Of a DNA stretch of 64,000 bases, positions 1 to 7,315 are shown piece by piece; positions within the stretch are counted from its first letter, which is position 1; the number at the start of each line of letters is the position of its first letter. The notes below the pieces were generated by a model. It had not been told where the DNA came from. It ran no database searches and was given only the letters and a program-made list of their open reading frames with translations. Made by a program: the position numbers and the translations under genes. Origin of the DNA: DATMER01 sp034667225 (GTDB lineage: Bacteria > Acidobacteriota > Thermoanaerobaculia > Multivoradales > UBA5704); assembly GCA_034667225.1 (NCBI GenBank), contig JAXDKG010000067.1:62001-126000 (forward strand), written 5' to 3'.

Positions 1-169
1 CCTGGGCCTCCTCGGGGGACGCCATCTCCAGGAAGCCGAAGCCTTTGGATTGGCCCGTGGCCTTGTCCATGATGATGGTGCAGGAGGTGACCTCGCCGTA
101 CTGCTCGAACTCCTGCCGCAGCGCGTCTTCGGTCATCCGATAAGGGAGGTTACCTACGTACAAGTTCAT
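1..169 (-). CDS. RNA-binding protein with RRM domain (3' end off window)
   Basis: The first 56 residues of a small RNA-recognition-motif protein are present, and the gene continues past the left edge. It opens with the RNP2-type strand MNLYVGNLPY, and the RNP1-type strand KGFGFLEM follows at about residue 43. These aromatic positions contact single-stranded RNA in the RRM family. Bacterial single-RRM proteins of this kind are usually 80-120 residues and act as RNA chaperones. The ATG has a good Shine-Dalgarno (AAGGAGAGAGACG) that lies inside the end of the upstream kinase gene. The two genes overlap by about 20 bp and are probably co-transcribed. The family call is firm; the cellular target cannot be seen. 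Confidence 0.9.
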   Translation of the reverse strand, partial: MNLYVGNLPYRMTEDALRQEFEQYGEVTSCTIIMDKATGQSKGFGFLEMASPEEAQ

Positions 170-2822
170 CGTCTCTCTCCTTGTCCTTTGTCATGGGTCC
201 AGGGCTCATCGGCTTATGCAACCTGGATGCCTGATACTGCGCTCTCGCGCCTCTTTTGAGCATTTCCTCGCGTCCCGTCCGTCCAGCCGAAACCAGCCGG
301 CGCAGCTCTTCCAGATCCACCGGCTTGACCAGGTGGTAGTCGAAGCCTGCCTGGGCCGAGCGCTGCCGGTCGGACTCCTGCCCATAGCCGGTGAGCGCGA
401 CGATCAGTGCGCCCTGGAGCTCGGGCAAGCGGCGCATGGCGTCGGCCACCTGGTAGCCGTCCATGCCGGGCAGACCGATGTCCAGGAGGACCACGCCGGG
501 CCGGATCGCGCCGGCGAATCGCACGGCGGCGGCGCCGTCATGAGCTACTTCGACCTCGTGCCCCCACATCCGCAGAAGCTCGGCCAGGGCATCGGCGGCG
601 TCCACGTTGTCCTCGACGAGGAGGATGCGGGCCGGGCCGCGCTCCTCTTCAGCCTCCTGGCACGGCTCGGCCGGCTCCGCGGAGCGATCGATGCAGCGCG
701 GCAGCCGCACCACGAACTCGCTGCCGCGGCCCGGACCTTCGCTGTGGGCCTCGACCCTGCCGCCATGGCGCTCCACCAGGCTGCGCACCAGCGTCAGCCC
801 GATCCCCAGGCCGCCGTGGGAGCGGGCGAGGCTGCGGTCTTCTTGCACGAAAAGATCGAAGATGCGCGGCAGCAGCTCGGGCTCGATGCCCTGGCCGTCG
901 TCCTGCACCCGCAGCACGGCCTGGGGACCGTCGGCCTCGACGGATAGATCGATCTTCCCGCCGGGATCGGTGAACTTGGCCGCGTTGTGAAGGAGGTTGG
1001 CGAGCACCTGCTCGATACGGGTGGCATCGGCTTCGAGGTAGACCGGCTCGTCGGGCAGGGTGACGGTCAGCCGCTGATCTTTCTGCTCCAGCACGGGCCG
1101 CGTGGTCTCGACCGCGCCCTCGACGATCGGCTGCAGCTCTACTTCCTGCCGGCGCAGCTCGATCTTGCCGCGCGTGAAGCGCGACACGTCGAGGAGATCG
1201 TCCACCAGGCGGGAGAGGTGGCGGATCTGGCGGCCGATGACACCCACGAGGTCGCGCATCCGCGGGTCGGCCCCGGGGATCTGGTCGAGCTGGTCGAGAA
1301 CATGGCCGGCGTTCGAGATCGCTCCGAGGGGGTTGCGCAGCTCGTGCGCGAGCATGGCGAGGAACTCGTCCTTGCGGCGGTCCTCGGCGGCGAGCTCCTG
1401 GACGCGGCGGCGCAGCTCCTCGTCGAGGCGGCGCCGTTCGGTCACGTCCGTCAGCATGGCCAGGACGCCGCCGAATTCGCCGGTTTCGTCAAAAACCGGG
1501 CTCACCGAGGCGCTGGCCCAGAGCGGCCGGCCGCCGGGGAGCAGGAAGCAGACTTCCTGGTGGCCGCGCAGACCGCGCCGGCAGCGTTCCCAGATCTCGT
1601 CGACGGCCGGCAGGCTCTCCGGCGCGAAGAAGTCATTCCCCGGGAGGCGGAGGATCTCGTGCATCGGCCGCTCCAGCATCTCGGCCGTGCGCCGGTTGAC
1701 GTAGGTGGTCCGGCGGCCCGCGTCGAGGATCCACACGCCCTCGGCCGCGGTGTCGACGAGGTCGCGCAGCCGCGAGTCGCTCTTGCGCAGGGCATTTTCG
1801 ATCTGCTTGCGGGCGGTGACGTCGGCCACCAGCGACAGGATGCGCGGCAGGCCCTGCTCATCGGGGACGGTGCTCGACCAGAGGCTGACGTGGACCGGCT
1901 CGCCGTCCTTGCGCTGGCGCATGGTCTCCACGCCCTGGGGCATGGCGCCGCACAGGATCGCCTGCAGACTGCGCCGGAATTCGTCCCGGCGGTCGTCCGG
2001 CACGAACGGCACGGGACGGCCGAGGACCTCGTCCTCCCGCCAGCCGAAGATGCGCTCGGCCGCCGGGTTCCACAGGCTCACGACCCCCTCGCCGGGCTCC
2101 AGGAGCATGATCGCGAGCGGGCAGGCTTCGACCAGGGCGCGCAGGGTCTGGTTGATGCCGTGGAGCGCCTCCATGCTCTCGTCGCGCCGGCGCAGCGCGT
2201 CCTGCGCCTCGTGGTAGAGGCGAGCGTTGTCGAGGGCCAGGGCCGCCCGGTGGCCGATCTCCTCGGCGAGCGCCAGGTCCACGGGGCTGAACTGGCGTAA
2301 GGAGTCGCACAGCGCCAAGCAGATGGCGCCGAGCACCCGGCCGCGCGACATCATCGGGACGAGGATGGACGAGCGCGGGCGCAGCCGGAGCAGGAGGTTG
2401 CCGTGGTCCTCGTCCTGGCTGCCGGCGCGGATCTCTTCTTCCGTGATGTCGATCGCGAGGTTGGGCTGGCCGGTGCGCAGGACCCGGCCCATGCCGTTCG
2501 CGGCTCCGAGGTCCGCCGGGAAACGGAACTGGAGCTCGCGCATGACCTCCTGGAGGGTCGGGTCCCGGTGCAGAGCCTCGGCGCGCCGGACCTTCCCCTC
2601 CCCGTCGAAGATGTCGAGGATGCAGTAGTCGGCGAGGTCCGGGACCAGGCTGCGGGCGAGAGTCGAGAGCGTCTCCTGCTCGTCCAGGGACGACGACAGC
2701 GCTTGGCTGACTTCGGCCAGGACCCGGCTCTGCGCCTCCGTGGCGCTGCTTGCAGTGAGATCCGGTTGTGGTGCTGACAAACTGTCCATATCCATTGAGG
2801 TCGCTGCGCCGGAGGCTTGCAA
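150..2822 (-). CDS. Hybrid sensor histidine kinase: GAF-PAS-PAS-HisKA-HATPase-REC
   Basis: An 890-residue soluble hybrid kinase with no obvious membrane segment. It begins with a GAF domain (about residues 30-210), followed by two PAS/PAC modules (about 225-345 and 350-475). The dimerisation/phosphoacceptor helix reads MLAHELRNPLG, with His at residue 493. The ATPase domain shows N (NLLHNAAKF) and G1 (DDGQGIEPE) boxes. The C-terminal receiver has its phosphoacceptor Asp at residue 781 in LLDIGLPGMDG and Lys in HLVKPVD. Signals probably enter through GAF/PAS and pass by phosphorelay to the receiver; no output domain or partner is encoded nearby. The TTG at 2822 is preceded by GAGG about 10 nt upstream. 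An ATG at 2795 is an alternative that would remove nine residues. The 5' leader holds a 9-bp repeat that folds back on itself. Confidence 0.93.
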   Translation of the reverse strand: MQASGAATSMDMDSLSAPQPDLTASSATEAQSRVLAEVSQALSSSLDEQETLSTLARSLVPDLADYCILDIFDGEGKVRRAEALHRDPTLQEVMRELQFRFPADLGAANGMGRVLRTGQPNLAIDITEEEIRAGSQDEDHGNLLLRLRPRSSILVPMMSRGRVLGAICLALCDSLRQFSPVDLALAEEIGHRAALALDNARLYHEAQDALRRRDESMEALHGINQTLRALVEACPLAIMLLEPGEGVVSLWNPAAERIFGWREDEVLGRPVPFVPDDRRDEFRRSLQAILCGAMPQGVETMRQRKDGEPVHVSLWSSTVPDEQGLPRILSLVADVTARKQIENALRKSDSRLRDLVDTAAEGVWILDAGRRTTYVNRRTAEMLERPMHEILRLPGNDFFAPESLPAVDEIWERCRRGLRGHQEVCFLLPGGRPLWASASVSPVFDETGEFGGVLAMLTDVTERRRLDEELRRRVQELAAEDRRKDEFLAMLAHELRNPLGAISNAGHVLDQLDQIPGADPRMRDLVGVIGRQIRHLSRLVDDLLDVSRFTRGKIELRRQEVELQPIVEGAVETTRPVLEQKDQRLTVTLPDEPVYLEADATRIEQVLANLLHNAAKFTDPGGKIDLSVEADGPQAVLRVQDDGQGIEPELLPRIFDLFVQEDRSLARSHGGLGIGLTLVRSLVERHGGRVEAHSEGPGRGSEFVVRLPRCIDRSAEPAEPCQEAEEERGPARILLVEDNVDAADALAELLRMWGHEVEVAHDGAAAVRFAGAIRPGVVLLDIGLPGMDGYQVADAMRRLPELQGALIVALTGYGQESDRQRSAQAGFDYHLVKPVDLEELRRLVSAGRTGREEMLKRGARAQYQASRLHKPMSPGPMTKDKERDDELVRR

Positions 2823-2840
2823 GTTCCGGACCTCATCGGA

Positions 2841-2936
2841 AAGGACGACAAGGACACCAAGGACACCAAGGACAGCAGGGACATCAAGGACGCAGAGAGC
2901 GTCCTTGGAGTCCTTGAGGTCCTTGGTGTCCTTGTA
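2841..2936. repeat. 9-bp direct repeat that inverts, forming a long imperfect hairpin
   Basis: Six tandem 9-mers of the form AAGGACNNC (2841-2894) are followed, after a 6-nt turn, by four 9-mers of the reverse-complement form GTCCTTGNN (2901-2936). The 15-mer at 2850-2864 is perfectly complementary to 2919-2933. The structure lies just upstream of the kinase start on its 5' side, and downstream of the transglycosylase gene. Whether it acts as RNA, as DNA binding sites, or is simply an expanded repeat cannot be decided here. Confidence 0.75.
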
Positions 2937-2948
2937 AGAGCGAAACAG

Positions 2949-2976
2949 GGCAGAGCCGTTTTACAACGGCCCTGCC
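2949..2976 (-). terminator. Stem-loop after the transglycosylase gene
   Basis: A 12-bp stem (GGCAGAGCCGTT / AACGGCCCTGCC, one mismatch) encloses a TTAC loop, beginning 12 nt beyond the transglycosylase stop. On the minus strand it is followed only by a weak T-rich stretch (CTGTTTCGCTCTT). It could be an inefficient intrinsic terminator or an mRNA 3'-end stabiliser. Confidence 0.5.
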
Positions 2977-2987
2977 TTGGGAGAAGC

Positions 2988-5192
2988 TCAACCGGCGGCA
3001 GCGTCGGCGGCGGCGGGATACAGCTGGCGGTAGCTGTCGGCCAGGACCAGGATGCGCTTGACGTAATCGCGGGACTCGTCCAGGTCCATGTTCTCGACGA
3101 AGTCGTCGAGCTCGGGGGTGGGGCCGGCCTCGTTCCACATCCGCAGGATGCGGTTCGGCCCGCCGTTGTAGCTCGCCACGGCCAGCTCGACGTTGCCGTC
3201 GAACATCTTGATGAGCTGCGCCAGGTAGGCCGCGCCGAGCTCGATGCTGAGCTCGGGGTCGTAGAGGCCGTCAGCGCCGTAGCTCTTGTCGAGCCGGTCG
3301 GCCATCTCCCGCGCCGTGGCCGGCATGAGCTGCATCAGGCCGCGTGCTCCCACCGGGCTCGTGGCCCGCGGGTCGAAGGCGCTCTCCTGGCGGATGATGC
3401 CCGCGACCAGCCAGGCCGGCAGGCCGTTCGCGGCCGCGGCGGCGCGGATGGTGTCCTCGTAGTCGAGGGGATAGTAGGCGCGCAGGATCTCCTCCGGCAC
3501 CGCGGACTGCTGCGGGCCGCCGAGCGCCGGGAAGGCCTCGCGCAGCAGGGCGATGCTGCCGCGGCGCTTGCCCTGGCGGCCCATGACGATGGCGCGCAGG
3601 GCGAGCAGGTCGCGGTGGTTCGCCTGGTCCCCGACCAGCTCCATCTCGCGCTGGGCGAGATCGTCCAGGCCGAGGTCGGTGAGCAGCTTGGCGCGCTCCA
3701 GAAGCGGATCGGTCGGCCATGGGATGGCCAGGGCCTTGGCGAGCTGGATCTCCGCGGAGACCGGGGGCACGCCCAGGCGGGCCATGGCCCGGCGGTTGTA
3801 GAAGTCGCTCGTGTCGTTGGAGGCGAGCATCTCGGTATAGATCATGCGGGCCTCGCCCGGCCGGCCGAGCTGCTCCAGGGCCCGTGCCTGCCAGTAGCGG
3901 CCGCGCTGCGCATCGCCATGCTCGGGATAGATCTCGGCAAGGTCGCCCCAGAAGTTCACGGCGCCGGCAAAGTCGCCCCTGCCGTAGAGAGTCCAGCCGC
4001 GCTCCCAGAGGTCGCGCGCGCCGGTCGTGTCGCCCGGATCGAGGTGGCGAAGCAGCTTGAGGGTGTCGACGGCCGCGGCGGTCAGGCCGGCTTCGAGGAA
4101 GTCGTCGTAGAGGTCGCGCAGGGCTTCCTCCGAGAGCTGTGCCTTGGCTCCCAAGCGCACGGCATTGGCCAGGTGGCGGTGCGACTCTTCCAACCGGGAC
4201 AGCCCGGCGGTGGCGAGGGCGCGCTCCCACTCCAGGCCGGCGCGGTCCTCCTGCGTTTCTCCGGAGACGGAGGCGAGCGCGTCGAGCGCCTCGCGGGCAT
4301 CGCCCGACTCGATGAGCACCCGGGCCTGGAGCAGGTGCCACTCCACGTCGCGCTCGGCTTGCGCCACGTTGTCCAGGGTGTCGAGGGCGGCGGAGAGCCG
4401 CTCCACGGAGAGGAAGGAGCGGGCGCGCTGCTTCACCTCGCCGGTCGAGAGGATGCTCGTCCAGTCGAGGTCGCCGTCCATGGCGCGGAAGGTGTCGGCC
4501 ACGCCCAGGGCGCCGGCGGTAAGGGGGGCGCGGGTCAGCAGGCGGCGGCCGGCCTCGCGGCTCACCTGGTCGTCGTCGATCTCGCGGCCGATGTCCCAGG
4601 CCAGGTTCTCCATCTCGACCGCGGCAGGGCCGACCACGCCCTCGCGGCGGGCGCCTTCGATCAGGGAAAGCGTGCGGCGCTCGTCCCCTTCCTCATTGGC
4701 GAGCCGGGCCGCCTGGAGGTATGCCTGGGCACGGAGCGGCGAGTCCGGGGAGCCGGCGAGCAGCCGGTCGAGGGCCGCGGACGCTTCCTCGGGACGGTCA
4801 TTCTCCAGGGCGCTCTCGGCCAGGAGGAACAGGCGCCAGTCCTCCAGGGAACGATCGGAACCGGAGGCGTCTGCGAGAAGCTCCTGGGCGAGCTCGGAAT
4901 CCCCGGCCTCGGCGGCGTACAGACCCTGCAGGAGCTGGACGCGGCCGGCTTCTTTGGGATGGCTCTCGGCCACGGCATCCAAATGCTGGCGCGCCTCTTG
5001 CAATTTAGAGCTGCGCAGGGCTCGGGCGGCTTGGGAGTACAAGCCAGTGGGGACGGAAGGGCGGGAGGTCCGGGTGGGTGTGAGGGAGAGAGCGGCCTGC
5101 GCTCCTTTTGGAACACTCAGCGCCACGTGTACCACCGCGGCGAGACAGACCAGGAGAACCACGAACACCAGACGAAAGCGAGTGTTCTTCAC
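2988..5192 (-). CDS. Soluble lytic murein transglycosylase, Slt family, with TPR-like superhelix
   Basis: A 734-residue exported enzyme that would cleave the MurNAc-GlcNAc bond of peptidoglycan to leave 1,6-anhydro ends. The N-terminus is a signal peptide (VKNTRFRLVFVVLLVCLAA). About 500 residues of alpha-helical TPR-like repeats follow, then the C-terminal SLT domain: catalytic Glu603 in IIRQESAFDP, then GLMQLMPATA and ASYNGGPNR. This is the Slt70 layout. The open frame extends further upstream, but the GTG at 5192 is chosen because it gives an immediate signal peptide and follows GGAGG. The spacing of 4 nt is tight; the adjacent GTG at 5195 is possible. The gene is divergent from the TerB-like gene. 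Confidence 0.9.
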   Translation of the reverse strand: MKNTRFRLVFVVLLVCLAAVVHVALSVPKGAQAALSLTPTRTSRPSVPTGLYSQAARALRSSKLQEARQHLDAVAESHPKEAGRVQLLQGLYAAEAGDSELAQELLADASGSDRSLEDWRLFLLAESALENDRPEEASAALDRLLAGSPDSPLRAQAYLQAARLANEEGDERRTLSLIEGARREGVVGPAAVEMENLAWDIGREIDDDQVSREAGRRLLTRAPLTAGALGVADTFRAMDGDLDWTSILSTGEVKQRARSFLSVERLSAALDTLDNVAQAERDVEWHLLQARVLIESGDAREALDALASVSGETQEDRAGLEWERALATAGLSRLEESHRHLANAVRLGAKAQLSEEALRDLYDDFLEAGLTAAAVDTLKLLRHLDPGDTTGARDLWERGWTLYGRGDFAGAVNFWGDLAEIYPEHGDAQRGRYWQARALEQLGRPGEARMIYTEMLASNDTSDFYNRRAMARLGVPPVSAEIQLAKALAIPWPTDPLLERAKLLTDLGLDDLAQREMELVGDQANHRDLLALRAIVMGRQGKRRGSIALLREAFPALGGPQQSAVPEEILRAYYPLDYEDTIRAAAAANGLPAWLVAGIIRQESAFDPRATSPVGARGLMQLMPATAREMADRLDKSYGADGLYDPELSIELGAAYLAQLIKMFDGNVELAVASYNGGPNRILRMWNEAGPTPELDDFVENMDLDESRDYVKRILVLADSYRQLYPAAADAAAG

Positions 5193-5351
5193 CACACCTC
5201 CAGAGCGAGCCGACGTTGTAAATTCTTCGACGGAAGGCTTCCTCTCACTCAGGAGCGGGACCGTTCCACCGGGTGTGTGCTTTCCACATAGGGCAACAAC
5301 CGCCTTTCCGCTCCCATTCCCGCTTCCCGGCATCAATTCAGGCTGTAAATT

Positions 5352-5379
5352 TTGCTCTAGCCTCGCGGTTGGATACGAT
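5352..5379 (+). promoter_or_regulatory. Candidate promoter, start-proximal -10
   Basis: TTGCTC (5352-5357), a 16-bp spacer and TACGAT (5374-5379) lie upstream of the TerB-like gene. The -10 ends 6 nt before the ATG at 5386, and there is no Shine-Dalgarno. Transcription would start at or next to the initiation codon, giving a leaderless or near-leaderless mRNA. Confidence 0.4.
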
Positions 5380-5385
5380 CGGCTC

Positions 5386-5937
5386 ATGTCCATTCTGAAG
5401 AGACTTTTGGGGAAAGCGAACGAGCTGACGCCGCCGAGCGAGGTGGAGGCGGTGCGCCGGATCGCCCGCGAGCTGGAGGCCATGGAGCCCGAGCGGGCGC
5501 GCTACGTGGCGGCTTTCGCCTACCTCCTGTCGCGGGTGGCCAACGCCGACCTGAACGTCAGCGAGGAGGAGACCCTGAAGATGGAGACGATCGTCCAGGC
5601 TCTGGGTCACCTGCCTCCGGACCAGGCGGCGCTCGTGGTGGAGATCGCCAAGGGACAGAACCGCCTCTTCGGCGGGACGGAGAACTTCCTGGTGACCCGC
5701 GAGCTCCGGGATCTGGCCACGCGCGAGCAGTGCCTGGAGCTGCTCGACTGCCTGTTCGCTGTTTCGGCGGCCGACGAGTCGATCTCCGGCGCCGAGGAGA
5801 TGCAGATCCGCCAGATCGCCAGCGAGCTGGGCTTCACGCACGCCGAGCTGGTCCAGGCCCGCTCGGCCTACAACGACAAGCGAGAGATCCTCAAGGGGCT
5901 GCCCCAGCTGAGAAAGGGAGTCGATGGTTCGACGTGA
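5386..5937 (+). CDS. TerB-like tellurite-resistance family protein
   Basis: A 183-residue all-helical acidic protein matching the TerB/DjlA N-terminal fold. It has two tandem halves, each with an acidic helix-turn pattern (VANADLNVSEEE near residue 60 and VSAADESISGAEE near residue 127). This arrangement binds divalent metal in TerB relatives. The molecular role in this family is unsettled; links to membrane stress and metal sensing are known for relatives. The ATG at 5386 has no Shine-Dalgarno and sits 6 nt after a -10-like box. The gene overlaps the following M23 peptidase gene by 14 bp, so the two are almost certainly an operon. Confidence 0.85.
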   Translation: MSILKRLLGKANELTPPSEVEAVRRIARELEAMEPERARYVAAFAYLLSRVANADLNVSEEETLKMETIVQALGHLPPDQAALVVEIAKGQNRLFGGTENFLVTRELRDLATREQCLELLDCLFAVSAADESISGAEEMQIRQIASELGFTHAELVQARSAYNDKREILKGLPQLRKGVDGST

Positions 5938-7315
5938 CCGTGACAAGGCCGCTGCCGGCTGTTTTCTGCGCATCCTGATGATCCTGGCCCTCCTGATCGT
6001 CGCGGCCGTGGCCGCGGCGACCTTCTACACGGGGGCCGAGCCCAATGTGAAGGTAGAGCCGAGCCTGCCCGGCATCGGCCGGCGGACCCCGATCAAGATC
6101 CGCATCGAAGATCCGCAGCGGGTCACCAAAGTCCGTGTCGAGGTGATCCAGGGATCGGACGTCAAGCCGGTCCAGGAGAAGGAGTTCCAGCCGAAGCCGG
6201 CATGGGCTCTCGGCTCGGCCCCGCCGATCGAGATGACGGTGGACGTCGGCCGCGACACGGTCAAGGGGTTGCGCTCGGGCGAGGCCACGGTCCGGGTCAG
6301 CGCCGAGCGCGAGGGCACCTGGCTGCGCCGGCCGCCCAACACGGTGGTAGATGTGAAGCTGCCAGTCCGCCTGGCGCCGCCGTCGCTGGCGATCCTCTCC
6401 AACTTCCACTACGCGGCCCAGGGGGGCTCCGAGCTGGTCTTGTACCAGGTCGGGGAGGGGGCGGTGCGCGACGGCGTGCAGGCCGGGAGCTGGTGGTTCC
6501 CGGGCTTTCCCATGCCCGGGGCGGCCAACAAGCAGCAGCGCTTCGCGCTCTTCGCCATCCCCTACGACATGTCGGAAGGGTCGAAGATCCGGTTGATCGC
6601 GATCGACGAGGTGGGCAACCGGGCCGAGGCGGCATTCATCGACAAGTTCACCCCCCGGCCCATGGGCAAGGACACGATCCAGGTCACCGATCCCTTCATG
6701 AACAAGGTCGTGCCGGAGATCATGTCGCAGTCGTCCGAGGTCGAGGACAAGGGGGGATTGCTCCAGAACTACCTGGCGATCAACCGCGACCTGCGGAAGA
6801 TCAACGCCCGGCAGCTCAAGGAGCTGGGGGCGAAGTCGGAGCAGAAGTTTCTCTGGACCCAGCCGTTCCTCCCCATGATGAATGCTGCGATCACGGCCGC
6901 CTTCGCGGATCGCCGGACCTACATCTACAACGACAAGCCGATCGACCAGCAGGACCATCTGGGCTTCGACATGGCCTCGGTGGAGCGCGATGCCATCCGC
7001 GCCTCGAACCGGGGCAAGGTGGTGCTCGCGAGGTATTTCGGGATCTACGGCAACGCGGTGGTGATCGACCACGGTTACGGGCTGCAGAGCCTCTACGGAC
7101 ACCTCTCGTCGATCGGCGTGAAGGAAGGGCAGATGGTCGAGCGCGGCCACGAGTTGGGCCGCTCGGGCCAGACCGGCCTCGCCGGCGGCGACCACCTGCA
7201 CTTCACCATGCTCCTGCAAGGGCTGGCCGTAACCCCGGTCGAGTGGTGGGACCCGCACTGGATCCAGGACCGCATCGCGCGCAAGCTGGGGCCGGCGCTG
7301 CCTTTCAAGCCTTAG
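5924..7315 (+). CDS. Membrane-anchored M23 peptidase
   Basis: A 463-residue protein with a single N-terminal membrane anchor (about residues 13-35). A beta-rich periplasmic region of about 300 residues with no family I recognise comes next, then a C-terminal M23 (LytM-type) zinc peptidase domain. The metal ligands are visible as HLGFD, the catalytic loop HGYGLQSLYGHLS, and the final GDHLHF motif. All four canonical H/D positions are intact, so it should be an active peptidoglycan cross-link hydrolase rather than a degenerate activator. It overlaps the TerB-like gene by 14 bp. Its stop TAG shares bases with the TAA of the convergent DUF5916 gene (TTAG, 7312-7315). Confidence 0.92.
   Translation: MVRRDRDKAAAGCFLRILMILALLIVAAVAAATFYTGAEPNVKVEPSLPGIGRRTPIKIRIEDPQRVTKVRVEVIQGSDVKPVQEKEFQPKPAWALGSAPPIEMTVDVGRDTVKGLRSGEATVRVSAEREGTWLRRPPNTVVDVKLPVRLAPPSLAILSNFHYAAQGGSELVLYQVGEGAVRDGVQAGSWWFPGFPMPGAANKQQRFALFAIPYDMSEGSKIRLIAIDEVGNRAEAAFIDKFTPRPMGKDTIQVTDPFMNKVVPEIMSQSSEVEDKGGLLQNYLAINRDLRKINARQLKELGAKSEQKFLWTQPFLPMMNAAITAAFADRRTYIYNDKPIDQQDHLGFDMASVERDAIRASNRGKVVLARYFGIYGNAVVIDHGYGLQSLYGHLSSIGVKEGQMVERGHELGRSGQTGLAGGDHLHFTMLLQGLAVTPVEWWDPHWIQDRIARKLGPALPFKP

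Noticed and set aside
2817..5291. 824-codon plus-strand open frame antisense to the transglycosylase gene
   Set aside because: It lies entirely opposite a clear SLT-family gene, and its composition is that of a high-GC shadow frame (Gly/Ala/Val/Leu rich, no domain).
5193..5483. Upstream extension of the transglycosylase to 831 residues
   Set aside because: The extension would bury the signal peptide about 96 residues in and read antisense through the TerB-like gene start. The GTG at 5192 with GGAGG is better.
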